The notes under the pieces are model-generated. The model was not told the DNA's origin. It saw nothing but the letters and a program-made list of their open reading frames with translations, and ran no database searches. Both the position numbers and the translations under genes were made by a program. From the NCBI RefSeq assembly GCF_042433515.1, contig NZ_JBHLVH010000027.1, positions 62,001 to 126,000 of the forward strand: 64,000 nucleotides of DNA, read 5' to 3'. Positions 39,167 to 48,298 of this stretch are shown piece by piece. Positions within the stretch are counted from its first letter, which is position 1. Each line of letters starts with the position of its first letter. The DNA comes from Kytococcus schroeteri (GTDB lineage Bacteria; Actinomycetota; Actinomycetes; Actinomycetales; Dermatophilaceae).

Positions 39167-41455
39167 ATGACCCCCTCCGACGGCTCCGGCGGCTTCCGCT
39201 CCCTGGCGGCCGACCTGCGCGGCCGCTCCGAGGCCGAGCTCACCGACCTGCTCCTGACCCGCCCCGACCTGGCGCGCCACACCATCGGCGACCTCGCGTC
39301 CCTGGCCGCGGCCGCCACCACCACCGCCTCGCTCACCCGCGCCCTGGACGCCCTCACCCGCCCGGAGCTGCAGGTCCTCGAGTCGGCCATGGTGCTGGCC
39401 CCCGCCACCGCCGATGCGGTGGCCGCCGCCACGGGCGCCGACGTCGCCACCGTGTCCGCCCACCTGGACGCCCTGTGGACCGCCGCCCTGCTCTGGCGCA
39501 GCCCGGAGGGCCTCCGCCCGGTGCGCGTGCTGGCCGAGCTGCTGCCCACCCCGGCCGGCCTGGCCCCCGCGGCCACCCCGGCCCCCACCGTGCCCACCGA
39601 CCGCCTGGCCGCCCTCACCGGCCCGGAGCGCGCCCTCGTGGACGCCCTGCTCTGGGGACCGCCCGTGGGCGAGGTGACCGCCCGCGCCCCGCAGGCCACC
39701 CGCGAGGCCCGCACCGCCCTGGTGGCCGACGGCGTGCTCACCGACCTCTCGCCCACCCGCGTGCAGCTGCCCCGCGAGGTGGCCCTGGCCCTCCGCGAGG
39801 CCCGCACCCACCGCCACCTCGAGACCGAGCCGCCCACCCCCACCGACCCGCCGGCCACGGACGGCCGCGGCGACGACCCGCAGCGCGTGGACGCCGCCGC
39901 GGCAGAGGTCTCTGGCCTGCTGGCTCTCACGGACGAGCTGCTGCTCACCCTGGAGCGCGACCCCGCCCCCGTGCTGGCCAACGGCGGCGTGGGCGTCCGC
40001 GACGTGACTGCCCTGAGCCGGCGTCTGGGCCTGGAGACCGATGCCACCCACCTGCTGCTCACCGTGGCCCACGCCGCCGACCTGGTGGACGTCGGCGCCC
40101 TGCCCGGCGCCGCGGAGCACCGGTGGGGACCCACCCCGGAGGCCGACCGCTGGCAGGCCCTCGACGACGCCGAGCGCGCCGCCCGCCTGCTGGCCGCGTG
40201 GTGGACCACCCCCCTCGATGCCGGAGCCGCCGAGGGCGGCCGCCGCACCAACGCCCTGGCCCCGGCCGCCGCCTCGCCCACCGCCCGACGCCGCCGCCAG
40301 GACCTGCTCACCGAGCTGGCCGACCTGGGCGGCACCACCGCCGGCGCCGAGGACCTGCTGGCCCGCTGGGCCTGGCGTCACCCGCTGCGCCGCCCACCGG
40401 CCGCCGCCGAGGTGGCCCGCCTGCTGGAGCAGGCCCGGCTGCTGGGGCTGGCCTCCAGCCCGCTGCGCCACGCCGACCGCTGGGCCCCGAGCCCCTGGCT
40501 GGTCGCCCTGGCCGGAGGAAGCACGCCCGAGGACCCGCTCGGCCCCGTGACGGCCGCCCTGGCCGACGCCCTGCCGGAGGCCACCTCCTCGATGCTGGTG
40601 CAGGCCGACCTGACGGCCGTCGTCCCCGGCCGGCCCACCCCCGCGCTCACCCGGTTGCTCCACGCGGCCACGGACGTGGAGTCCCGCGGTGGCGCGTCCA
40701 CGCACCGTTTCAGCGAACGCAGCCTGCGCCGCGCCCTGGACGCCGGCCACCAGGCGGCAGACCTGCGCGAGGCGATCAGCGCCGCATCGGCCACGGGCCT
40801 GCCGCAACCGGTGGACTACCTGCTGCGCGAGGTCTCCGCGGGCCACGGGCGGGTGCACGTCAGCGACGCCCGCGCCGTGCTCGCGGTGGACGACCCCGCC
40901 CTGGCCAGCCGGATGCTCCACGACCCGGAACTGGCCCCGGTGGGCCTGACACAGGTGGCGCCCACGGTGCTCACCAGCCACCTCTCCTCGGCCCAGGCCC
41001 GCTCCTTCCTGCGCGACCACGGCTACGGCCCGTCGGTGGGCGAGGACGCCACCACCGGCCCGGCCCGGGTCACGCCCCGCGGCGCCCCGCCGGTGCGCTC
41101 GCGCCCGCTCACCCGCGAGCTGGCCGCCGACCGCGCCCGCGCCCTGCGGGCGGCCACCGCCGCCACCCCCGATGCCGGGGAGCCGACCCGCGCGGCCGGG
41201 CCCACCCCGCCGCCACGCACCACGAGCGACCCGGTGGTGGTGCAGGCCGCGCTGCGCGATGCCGCCGCCGACGGCGCCCCGGTGTGGATCTGGCACACCG
41301 ACGACCTGGGCGCGGTGCGCAGCACCCTGGTGACCCCCACGAGCGTGGACGGCGGCCGGTTGTTCGGCGTGAAGGACGCCGAGCGCCTGCCGCGGGCGTG
41401 GAGCATCCACCGCATCAGTGGGGTGGCGCCGGCCTCGCCGGCGCAGCCGTGGTAA
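39167..41455 (+). CDS. Helicase-associated (XPB/Ssl2-like N-terminal) domain protein
   Basis: This 762-residue protein has winged-helix-like repeats at the N terminus (LTDLLLTRPDLARH, LTRPELQVLESAMVLAP). The central region is rich in Ala/Leu/Arg. The C-terminal domain (about 490-762: SMLVQADLTAVVPGRPTPAL, RFSERSLRRALDAGH, VDYLLREVSAGHGRVHVSDARAVL) is shared with XPB-type helicase partners in actinobacteria. No helicase motor motifs are present. In mycobacteria the homologous gene (Rv0862c) lies beside xpb (Rv0861c); here the two are about 9 kb apart. The function is probably in DNA repair or transcription-coupled events, inferred from that association. Confidence 0.75.
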   Translation: MTPSDGSGGFRSLAADLRGRSEAELTDLLLTRPDLARHTIGDLASLAAAATTTASLTRALDALTRPELQVLESAMVLAPATADAVAAATGADVATVSAHLDALWTAALLWRSPEGLRPVRVLAELLPTPAGLAPAATPAPTVPTDRLAALTGPERALVDALLWGPPVGEVTARAPQATREARTALVADGVLTDLSPTRVQLPREVALALREARTHRHLETEPPTPTDPPATDGRGDDPQRVDAAAAEVSGLLALTDELLLTLERDPAPVLANGGVGVRDVTALSRRLGLETDATHLLLTVAHAADLVDVGALPGAAEHRWGPTPEADRWQALDDAERAARLLAAWWTTPLDAGAAEGGRRTNALAPAAASPTARRRRQDLLTELADLGGTTAGAEDLLARWAWRHPLRRPPAAAEVARLLEQARLLGLASSPLRHADRWAPSPWLVALAGGSTPEDPLGPVTAALADALPEATSSMLVQADLTAVVPGRPTPALTRLLHAATDVESRGGASTHRFSERSLRRALDAGHQAADLREAISAASATGLPQPVDYLLREVSAGHGRVHVSDARAVLAVDDPALASRMLHDPELAPVGLTQVAPTVLTSHLSSAQARSFLRDHGYGPSVGEDATTGPARVTPRGAPPVRSRPLTRELAADRARALRAATAATPDAGEPTRAAGPTPPPRTTSDPVVVQAALRDAAADGAPVWIWHTDDLGAVRSTLVTPTSVDGGRLFGVKDAERLPRAWSIHRISGVAPASPAQPW

Positions 41456-41475
41456 GCAGGAGGGTCGGACTCGCG

Positions 41476-41481
41476 TAGACT
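41476..41481 (+). promoter_or_regulatory. Leaderless -10 box of rpmF
   Basis: TAGACT ends seven bases before the rpmF ATG, and the gap GCCCCTC has no ribosome binding site. Confidence 0.55.
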
Positions 41482-41488
41482 GCCCCTC

Positions 41489-41653
41489 ATGGCAGTTCCG
41501 AAGCGCAAGATGTCCCGAAGCAACACCCGCCACCGCCGCTCGCAGTGGAAGGCCGAGACGCCGACCCTGCAGACGCGCACCATCGACGGCCAGGAGGTCA
41601 CCATCCCCCGCCGTCTGGTCAACGCCGTCAAGCGCGGTCTGATCAAGTTCTGA
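41489..41653 (+). CDS. rpmF: 50S ribosomal protein L32 (cysteine-free)
   Basis: This 54-residue protein begins MAVPKRKMSRSNTRHRRSQW, the L32 signature, and ends in RRLVNAVKRGLIKF. It has no cysteines, so it does not bind zinc, unlike the four-cysteine form of L32. It appears to be the constitutive copy, because no Zur-type site is seen near it. It has a leaderless promoter and is followed by two hairpins. Confidence 0.93.
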   Translation: MAVPKRKMSRSNTRHRRSQWKAETPTLQTRTIDGQEVTIPRRLVNAVKRGLIKF

Positions 41654-41685
41654 GCAGGTGAGGCGGGTCTGCCCGCCCACCGTGC

Positions 41686-41716
41686 GAGGCTCCCGGCCCT
41701 CCGGGTCGAGAGCCTC
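41686..41716 (+). terminator. Terminator hairpin after rpmF
   Basis: GAGGCTC at 41686-41692 pairs with GAGCCTC at 41710-41716, with inner CCGG/CCGG pairing, followed by CTTGT. It starts 33 bases past the rpmF stop. Confidence 0.55.
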
Positions 41717-41764
41717 CTTGTCGTGTGATGACGGTCGTCACCACGACTGCCTTCTCAGGACAAG

Positions 41765-41800
41765 GAGAACCCCCGCCACCCTCGGGTGACGGGGGTTCTC
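41765..41800. terminator. Bidirectional terminator between rpmF and the M13 peptidase gene
   Basis: GAGAACCCCCG pairs with CGGGGGTTCTC, and CACC/GGTG extends the stem past one mismatch, around a short TCG-type loop. It ends 15 bases from the M13 stop on the minus strand. Confidence 0.75.
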
Positions 41801-41815
41801 GCGTGCCGGGGTGCC

Positions 41816-43801
41816 TCAGAAGATGCGCACCCGGTCGGCCGGGTCGAGCCACATGCCGTCGCCCGGCTGCGTGCCGAACGCCTCGTGGAAGGCGTCCAGG
41901 TTGCGGGCCACGTTGGCGCGGGCGTCCAGCGGCGCGTGCGGGTCGATGGCGAGCAGCCGCCGGGCCTCGGCCTCGCGCACGGTGCCGTTCCAGATCTGGC
42001 CCCAGGCCAGGAAGAAGCGCTGGTCACCGGTGAGGCCCTCCAGCTCGGGGGCGGGCTCTCCACCCAGGGAGATGCGGTAGGCCGCCAGCCCGATGGCCAG
42101 ACCGCCCAGGTCGCCGATGTTCTCGCCCACCGTCAGGCCACCGTTCACGTGCGTGCCCGGGGCGTCCACCGGCTCGAGGGCGTCGAACTGGGCGATGAGC
42201 TGCTGGGCCAGCGCGTCGAAACGCGCCCGGTCCTCCTCGGTCCACCAGTCCTCCAACGCCCCGGAGGCCGCGTAGCGGGAGCCCTGGTCGTCGAACCCGT
42301 GGCCGATCTCGTGCCCGATGACGCCACCGATGCCGCCGTAGTTGGCCGCGTCGTCGGCGGTGGCGTCGAAAAAAGGCGGCTGCAGGATGGCCGCGGGGAA
42401 GACGATCTCGTTGAGGCCGGGGTTGTAGTAGGCGTTCACGGTCTGCGGCGGCATGAACCACTCGTCGCGGTCCACCGGCTGACCGATCTTGCGCAGCTCG
42501 CGCCGGGTCTCGGACTGCGCGGCCCGACGCACGTTGCCCATGAGGTCACCGGCGTCGGCGTGCAGGTCCGAGTAGTCCTTCCACCTCTCCGGGTAGCCGA
42601 TCTTGGGGCGGAAGGCCTCGAGCTTCTCCAGCGCGCGCTCCCGGGTGGCGTCGCCCATCCACTCCACCTCGGCGAAGCGGCGGCGGTAGGCCTCCACGAG
42701 GTGGGCCACGAGCTGCTCCATGGCCTGCTTGTGCTCCGGCGGGAAGTGCTCGGCCACGTACAGCTTGCCCACGAGCTCGCCGGCGGCACCCTCCACGAAG
42801 GCCACGCCGCGCTTCCAGCGGTCGCGCATCTGCGGGGCACCGGTGAGGGTGCGGCCGAAGAAGTCGAAGTTCTCCTCCACCACCGCGGCCGGCCCGTAGG
42901 GCGCGCGCGAGCTCACCACGCGCCACGCCAGCCAGTCGCGCCAGGTCGCGGCGTCGGCCGCCTCGGGACCCTCCACGAGCGCCGGCAGCCCGGACAGGAA
43001 GGTGTGCTGGCGGGCGATGACGCGCTCCAGCCCCGCCTCGGGCAGGCCCAGCGCCTCGGCCCACGCGTCCAGGTGCAGGCCGTCCGTGGCGGCGAGCAGC
43101 TCCTCGCGGGTCCACGGCGTGAACGACTTCACGGCGTCGCGCGTGGCCACGGCGTCCCAGTGCAGGGCGGCGATGCGCCGCTCCAGGTCCACCACGCGCT
43201 GCGCGAACCCGGCGGCGTCCTCCTCGTCGGCCACGAGCCCGCTGGCCAGCGACTGGCGCCCCACGTGCTCGCGGTAGGCGGCCAGCACCTGCGCGTGCTG
43301 CTCCTCGCGGTAGTACGCCTCGTCCGGCAGGCCGATGCCGTGCTGCTCCAGGTAGACCGAGTAGCGGTCGGGGAACTCGTTGTCGTTGTCCACGAAGGGC
43401 ACCACCAGGCCGGCCACGCCCACGGCCTGCAGGCGGCCCAGGGCCACGGCCAGGCTGCGGGCGTCGGTCACCTCGCGCACCACGGCCAGGTCCGGCCCCA
43501 GCGCGGCCACCCCGGCGGCCTCCACGGCGTCGGTGTCCATGAACGAGGCGTAGAGCGCCCCCACGGTGGCCGCGTCGGCGTCCTGCGCGTCCTGCCCGGC
43601 CCGCTCCGCGGCGGCCTCGATGAGGGCCCGCACGTCCGCCTCGGACTTCTCCCGCAGCATGTGGAAGGTGCCGTAGCTGGAGCGGTCGTCGGGGATCTGC
43701 GTGGTGGCACGCCAGGTGCCGTTGGCGTGCAGGAAGAGGTCGTCCTGGGGGCGCACCGACGGGTCGCGGTGGTCCAGGGAGAGTCCGAGGTTGGCAGTCA
43801 T
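41816..43801 (-). CDS. M13 family zinc metallopeptidase (PepO/neprilysin-like)
   Basis: This 661-residue protease starts DHRDPSVRPQDDLFLHANGTW, typical of cytoplasmic PepO-type M13 enzymes without a membrane anchor. It contains the substrate-binding NAYYNPGLNEIVFPAAILQPPFF, the zinc motif GGVIGHEIGHGFDDQG (about residue 500), and the third-ligand motif GENIGDLGGLAIGL (about 560). It cleaves oligopeptides. ATG 43801 is preferred to GTG 43807. A CACAGT box ends six bases before it, and the palindrome GGCACAGTGTGCC spans that box, so an operator may overlap a leaderless promoter. Confidence 0.92.
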   Translation of the reverse strand: MTANLGLSLDHRDPSVRPQDDLFLHANGTWRATTQIPDDRSSYGTFHMLREKSEADVRALIEAAAERAGQDAQDADAATVGALYASFMDTDAVEAAGVAALGPDLAVVREVTDARSLAVALGRLQAVGVAGLVVPFVDNDNEFPDRYSVYLEQHGIGLPDEAYYREEQHAQVLAAYREHVGRQSLASGLVADEEDAAGFAQRVVDLERRIAALHWDAVATRDAVKSFTPWTREELLAATDGLHLDAWAEALGLPEAGLERVIARQHTFLSGLPALVEGPEAADAATWRDWLAWRVVSSRAPYGPAAVVEENFDFFGRTLTGAPQMRDRWKRGVAFVEGAAGELVGKLYVAEHFPPEHKQAMEQLVAHLVEAYRRRFAEVEWMGDATRERALEKLEAFRPKIGYPERWKDYSDLHADAGDLMGNVRRAAQSETRRELRKIGQPVDRDEWFMPPQTVNAYYNPGLNEIVFPAAILQPPFFDATADDAANYGGIGGVIGHEIGHGFDDQGSRYAASGALEDWWTEEDRARFDALAQQLIAQFDALEPVDAPGTHVNGGLTVGENIGDLGGLAIGLAAYRISLGGEPAPELEGLTGDQRFFLAWGQIWNGTVREAEARRLLAIDPHAPLDARANVARNLDAFHEAFGTQPGDGMWLDPADRVRIF

Positions 43802-43856
43802 GGGCACACTGTGCCACCGGTCACGTCCGCGGCGGACCCTCGGGCCCCGAAGACGG

Positions 43857-43901
43857 CGGAGCCCCGCACCGCGGTGACCAGGTCAGCGGTGCGGGGCTCC
43901 G
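43857..43901 (-). terminator. Terminator of the secreted SH3/M15-type gene
   Basis: A perfect 15-bp stem (CGGAGCCCCGCACCG and its complement) surrounds a 15-base loop, 18 bases beyond the minus-strand stop at 43920. Confidence 0.8.
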
Positions 43902-43919
43902 TCATCGAGCAGGGGCTGC

Positions 43920-45320
43920 TCAGTACTTGGTGAGGGCGGCGAACTCCCAGTGCCAGTACTCCGGCTTGTACGCGCCCTCGCGGGCCCAGGAGGGGTTCAC
44001 CCAGCCGAAGCGCGGCGCGTTGGCGTCGAGCCACTTGTACTTGGGGGTGCCGAAGCCGATCTGCGCCTCGCCCTCGGCGATGTCGCAGGCCGCGGCCCAG
44101 CCGTGCTGCGAGGTGCCGGGGATGGCCGCCCAGAAGCCGCGGCGGATCTTGTACAGCACCTGGGTCTCGTAGGTGCGGTAGCACTCACCGATGCCGATGT
44201 CGTGGCCGAAGGTGTTCTTGTACTCCTTGTTGAGCTCGGCCAGAGGCTGCACGGCGCCGCACTGGATGAGCATGTGCTCCTTGCCCGGGAGGGGGTTGGC
44301 GCACAGCGTGCTCGGGTCCAGGCGACCGTTGGTGCCGGTGTAGGAGTAGTGGACGTCGGTGAGCTCGGAGGCCGGGACGAAGCTCGTGGGGCCGGCCTGG
44401 AACCACTGGCCGTCAGGGGTGTAGGAGCCGCGGAGGATGCCGCCCTCCGGCACGCTGCCCGCGTACCCGCTGCCGGGCGCGGTGTACACCCGGGTGAACT
44501 GGGCACCGCCCGCGGGGTCGATGTACTTGACGACCTGCTCGCCCGGGTCCACCGGGTCCACCGGGGGGTCCACGGGCGGGTCGACCGGCGGGTCCACCGG
44601 GGTGTCGGTGACCAGGGTGGCGAAGGGGCCCCAGAAGTAGCCGCGGTCGGTCTTGATCCAGGCACCCACGCGCTCGCCGGCGGTCACGGTGCCGGCCGGG
44701 ACCTTGCCCACGACCCCGAAGCGCAGGCCGGGGCCCGAGCGGAGGTTGGCCGAGCGGTCGAGGCGGTAGGTCTGCTGGGTGGCGGGGTCCGCCGGCTGCG
44801 TGGCCCGCAGGTAGGCGCCGTGCACGAAGCCGTCGGCGGTCTGCACCCAGCCGTTGCCCAGCGGGGTACCGGTGACCTGCTGGCCGGGGGCGTAGACCTT
44901 GCGGATGCCGGAGGCCACGGTGGGCTGCTCGCGCACGTTGAGCCAGGTGGTCACCTCGAAGGCCTGCTCGCCCTCGGCGGGGGCGGCGGAACCCGCGGCG
45001 GGGGGCTGGGTCGGGTCCGTGGCGGCGGCGCCCTCGTCGACCACGAGCGAGGCGGCGCGGACGTACCCGCCCTCGACCTGCACCCAGCCGTTGTCGAGCG
45101 GGGTGCCCTGCACGGCCTGGCCCGAGAGGAGGGTGTCGACCGTGGCGGAACCGGGCTCCGGGGCGACGTGGACGGAGACGGCGTCGCCGGCGGCGAGGTA
45201 GGAGGTGGTGGGGGCGGCGTGCGCGGTGGAGGCCGACGCGGCCACGGCTGCGGCGCCGAGGCCGAGTGCAGTGGCGGAGACGGCGCCCGCGGCACGCGGG
45301 GAACGGGTGGTCGTGAGCAT
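43920..45320 (-). CDS. Secreted SH3-domain protein with C-terminal M15-type (D-Ala-D-Ala carboxypeptidase-like) domain
   Basis: This 466-residue exported protein has a Sec signal with predicted cleavage after A35 (ASTAHA). Three bacterial SH3-like modules follow (APEPGSATVDTLLSGQ, TWLNVREQPTVASGIRK, SANLRSGPGLRFGVVGKVPAG). There is a PVDP repeat linker near residues 245-260. The C-terminal zinc-peptidase-like domain has ECYRTYETQVLYKIRRG, SQHGWAAACDI with histidine and aspartate ligands, and YWHWEF with the final histidine. It probably trims or binds peptidoglycan peptides outside the cell. The ATG at 45320 has AAGGA upstream; ATG 45350 is a weaker alternative. Confidence 0.85.
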   Translation of the reverse strand: MLTTTRSPRAAGAVSATALGLGAAAVAASASTAHAAPTTSYLAAGDAVSVHVAPEPGSATVDTLLSGQAVQGTPLDNGWVQVEGGYVRAASLVVDEGAAATDPTQPPAAGSAAPAEGEQAFEVTTWLNVREQPTVASGIRKVYAPGQQVTGTPLGNGWVQTADGFVHGAYLRATQPADPATQQTYRLDRSANLRSGPGLRFGVVGKVPAGTVTAGERVGAWIKTDRGYFWGPFATLVTDTPVDPPVDPPVDPPVDPVDPGEQVVKYIDPAGGAQFTRVYTAPGSGYAGSVPEGGILRGSYTPDGQWFQAGPTSFVPASELTDVHYSYTGTNGRLDPSTLCANPLPGKEHMLIQCGAVQPLAELNKEYKNTFGHDIGIGECYRTYETQVLYKIRRGFWAAIPGTSQHGWAAACDIAEGEAQIGFGTPKYKWLDANAPRFGWVNPSWAREGAYKPEYWHWEFAALTKY

Positions 45321-45386
45321 GCGATGTCCTTGAGGGAGGTGAGGGAGCATGGGGAACCTGGAGGCACGGGGACGCGTGCCACGGGC

Positions 45387-45416
45387 ACAGTGACGGTAAC
45401 TAACATGACCTGTCAA
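45387..45416 (-). promoter_or_regulatory. Sigma-70-type promoter of the SH3/M15 gene
   Basis: On the minus strand TTGACA (45416-45411) is a perfect -35, followed after 18 bp by CACTGT (45392-45387) as -10. A 5' leader of about 60 nt precedes the ATG at 45320. This is the only consensus -35 I found in the window. Confidence 0.55.
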
Positions 45417-45582
45417 GTGCGTCCATCCCACTGCCGGTGACCGGCACCACCCACCGCCGGGCCTCCGGGCGGCGCGCGGGGCTCGGCATCGCACCCCGGC
45501 GCCCTCCCCACGGCATGATGGACCGTCGTCACAGCTGTGGAATTCCGCGTGACGAGTCCCCTCACATCTCATCGGAGAACTC

Positions 45583-47079
45583 ATGGACAACCGCGACAGC
45601 GGGGCCACGCACGCCGAGGTGCTGGCCGACCGCGACAGCCTGGAATCGACCCTCAAACCCCACTGGGTGTGGGCCATCGCACTCGGTTCGGCCATCGGGT
45701 GGGGCGCCTTCGTGCTCCCCACCGACTGGCTGGCCACCTCCGGCCCGCTGGGCGCCGCCATCGGCTTGGCCGTCGGTGCGGCGCTCATGTGCCTCATCGC
45801 CGTGAGCTACGGCATCCTCATCCGCACCTTCCCGGTGTCCGGCGGTGAGTTCGCCTACGCCTTCCAGGCCTTCGGGCGCAACCACGCCTTCGTGTGCGGC
45901 TGGTTCCTCACCCTCGGCTACGCAGCCATCGTGGCGCTCAACGCCTCGGCCGTGGCCCTGCTCTTCCGCCGCCTCGTGCCGTGGCTGGTGGAGTGGGTGC
46001 CGCTGTGGGAGGTGGCCGGGTGGCAGGTCTACCTCGGCGAGGTGGTCGTCGCCTCGCTGGCGCTTGCGGCCTTCGCCTGGCTCAACACCCGCGGCACCGC
46101 CCTGTCGGGACGCGCGCAGTTCCTCATGGTGATGGCGATGCTCGTGGGCGTGGCCCTCATTCTCGCCGGCGTGCTGCTGCACCCGGACGGCACCTGGTCC
46201 AACGTCTCCCCCGGCGTCCCCTCGGGTGTGGGGCCGCTGCCGGCGATCCTGGCGATCGTCGCCATCGCGCCGTGGGCCTTCGTCGGCTTCGACAACGTGC
46301 CCCAGGCCGCCGAGGAGTTCGACTTCCCGCCGGCCAAGGCCTTCGGCCTCATCGTCTTCGCCATCGTGGCCGCGGCGGCCATCTACATCGCGATGGTGGT
46401 GGCCACCGCGGCCACTCAGCCGTGGGAGCAACTCGTGGCGGAGGAGCCCATCTGGGGCACGGCCGACGGCATCAGCGCCCTGTTCGGCACCGTGGGCCTG
46501 CTCGTGCTCGGCGTCTCCGTGGCCATGGGGGTGGCCACCGGCCTCAACGGCTTCTACGTGGCCTCGAGCCGTCTGCTGTTCGCCATGGGCCGCTCGCGGA
46601 TCATCCCGGAGCGCTTCGCCGGGCTCAACGCCCACCACACCCCGGCGTTCGCCGTGTACTTCGTCATGGGCATCTGCCTGCTCTCCCCGTGGTTCGGCCG
46701 CCAGGCCCTCACGTGGATCGTGGACATGAGCTCCATCGGCGTCACCATCGCCTACACGTACACCTGCGCGGCGGCGTACAAGATGCTCCGTTGGTCCGGC
46801 AGCCCGGCGGTGCCCGGCGAGCCGGAGGGCAGCCGCTCCACCCGCAACAAGGTGATGGCGCTGCTGGGCGCCGTGGCGGGCGTGGTCTTCCTCGGCCTGC
46901 TGCTCGTGCCGGGCTCGCCGGCCGCGCTCAAGATGCCCTCCCTCATCGCGCTGGTGGTGTGGGTGGCCCTGGGCCTGGCCTTCTGGGTGAGCCGCCGCAC
47001 GGCCGTGGCGCAGGTCTCCGAGACCGAGATGCGCGCGCTGGTGCTGGGCGAGCACGACGACCGGAAGGTCACCGCCTGA
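45583..47079 (+). CDS. APC-family amino acid permease
   Basis: This 498-residue protein has about 12 hydrophobic segments. The first carries the APC motif region WVWAIALGSAIGWGAFVLP, with the unwound glycine stretch. PVSGGEFAYAFQAFGRNHAF is in segment 3 and the conserved PWAFVGFDNVPQAAEEF in segment 6. It imports or exchanges amino acids or amines; the substrate is not predictable. The ATG has GGAGAA upstream. The perfect palindrome CACAGCTGTG at 45530-45539 lies in its promoter region and could be an operator. It is convergent with the HMG-CoA lyase gene across a strong hairpin. Confidence 0.9.
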   Translation: MDNRDSGATHAEVLADRDSLESTLKPHWVWAIALGSAIGWGAFVLPTDWLATSGPLGAAIGLAVGAALMCLIAVSYGILIRTFPVSGGEFAYAFQAFGRNHAFVCGWFLTLGYAAIVALNASAVALLFRRLVPWLVEWVPLWEVAGWQVYLGEVVVASLALAAFAWLNTRGTALSGRAQFLMVMAMLVGVALILAGVLLHPDGTWSNVSPGVPSGVGPLPAILAIVAIAPWAFVGFDNVPQAAEEFDFPPAKAFGLIVFAIVAAAAIYIAMVVATAATQPWEQLVAEEPIWGTADGISALFGTVGLLVLGVSVAMGVATGLNGFYVASSRLLFAMGRSRIIPERFAGLNAHHTPAFAVYFVMGICLLSPWFGRQALTWIVDMSSIGVTIAYTYTCAAAYKMLRWSGSPAVPGEPEGSRSTRNKVMALLGAVAGVVFLGLLLVPGSPAALKMPSLIALVVWVALGLAFWVSRRTAVAQVSETEMRALVLGEHDDRKVTA

Positions 47080-47114
47080 CGGTCGCCCCCGCATCGACGC
47101 ACGCCTGAACCACG

Positions 47115-47178
47115 GATCCCCGCCTGCGGTCCGGAGGTGCGCCCCTGAGGGCGGATCTCTGGACCGCAGGCGGGGATC
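47115..47178. terminator. Long inverted repeat between the APC permease and HMG-CoA lyase genes
   Basis: GATCCCCGCCTGCGGTCC at 47115-47132 is exactly complementary to 47161-47178, an 18-bp perfect stem with a 28-base loop. It lies 35 bases after one stop and 23 bases beyond the other, so it probably terminates both convergent genes. Confidence 0.7.
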
Positions 47179-47201
47179 TGCGTCTGCGGGGTGGGGCCCG
47201 G

Positions 47202-48161
47202 TCAGCCGGCGAGCGCCTTGACCACCCGGCTGGCCGAGGGCTTGCCCAGCTGCTCGGCCATCCACGTGCTGGTGGCCACGAGCTTCTCCAGGTCCACGCC
47301 GTGCTCGATGCCCATGCCCTCCAGGGCCCACACGAGGTCCTCGGTGGCGAGGTTGCCGGTGGCCGACTTGGCGTACGGGCAGCCGCCCAGGCCACCGGCG
47401 GAGGCGTCCACCACGCGCACCCCGCGGGAGAGGGCCGCCATCGTGTTCGAGAGGGCCTGACCGTAGGTGTCGTGGAAGTGCACGCCGATGCGGTCGGTGC
47501 CCAGGCCCACGGCCTCCAGACCGTCCAGCAGGTGGTGCACGTGCGCGTACGTACCCACGCCGATGGTGTCGCCCAGGCTCAGCTGGTCGCAGCCCAGGTC
47601 CATGAGGCGCTGGCAGGTGTCCACCACCTGCTCCACCGGCACCGAACCCTCCCACGGGTCGCCGAAGCACATGGAGACGTACGCGCGCACCCACATGCCC
47701 TCGGCGCGCGCCTGCTCCACCACCGGGGCGAACATCTCGAACTGCTCCTCGCGCCCCCGGTTGAGGTTCTTCTGCGCGAAGGCCTCGGTGGCCGAGCCGA
47801 ACACCGCGATGCTGGAGAGCCCCAGGGCCTGCGCGCGCTCCAAGCCCTTCATGTTGGGCACGAGGACCGGCCGCTTCGGCCCCTTCGCCAGGTCACCGAG
47901 CTGTCCGATGAGCTCCTCGGCGTCACCCAGCTGAGGCACCCACTTCTGCGGGACGAAGCTCGTCGTCTCCACGGTGTCCAGACCGGCGTCCACCAGGCGG
48001 CGCACGAACTCGGCCTTGGTCTCGGTGGGGATCACGCCCTTCTCGTTCTGCAGCCCGTCGCGCGGGCCGACCTCGTAGATGGTGACCGACTCAGGCATGC
48101 CGCCGACGGCTCCTAGGTCCGGGGTGAGGTCGCGGGCGGTCTCGATCTGGGCGGTGCGCAC
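47202..48161 (-). CDS. Hydroxymethylglutaryl-CoA lyase
   Basis: This 319-residue enzyme has the HMG-CoA lyase motifs TIYEVGPRDGLQNEKGVIPT near residue 26, DTVETTSFVPQKWVPQ, GDTIGVGTYAHVHHLL, and HFHDTYGQALSN. The active-site cysteine is in GLGGCPYAKSATGNLATEDLV. It splits HMG-CoA into acetoacetate and acetyl-CoA in leucine degradation, complementing the thiolase and acyl-CoA enzymes elsewhere in the window. GTG 48161 is chosen because AGGAG lies about six bases upstream. ATG 48098 is a shorter alternative, starting MPESVTIYE. Confidence 0.92.
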   Translation of the reverse strand: MRTAQIETARDLTPDLGAVGGMPESVTIYEVGPRDGLQNEKGVIPTETKAEFVRRLVDAGLDTVETTSFVPQKWVPQLGDAEELIGQLGDLAKGPKRPVLVPNMKGLERAQALGLSSIAVFGSATEAFAQKNLNRGREEQFEMFAPVVEQARAEGMWVRAYVSMCFGDPWEGSVPVEQVVDTCQRLMDLGCDQLSLGDTIGVGTYAHVHHLLDGLEAVGLGTDRIGVHFHDTYGQALSNTMAALSRGVRVVDASAGGLGGCPYAKSATGNLATEDLVWALEGMGIEHGVDLEKLVATSTWMAEQLGKPSASRVVKALAG

Positions 48162-48298
48162 GGGGGCTCCTCGGGGACGGTGACGTGGGTCACCCCATCC
48201 TCGCACCGCGTGCGGTGTGCCACCGGGCGGGCCGGGCGGGAGAGGGCGTGCCCCGGGCCGGGCCGCGGCTCCACGGCTCCGCGCGCGCAACCCCACAC

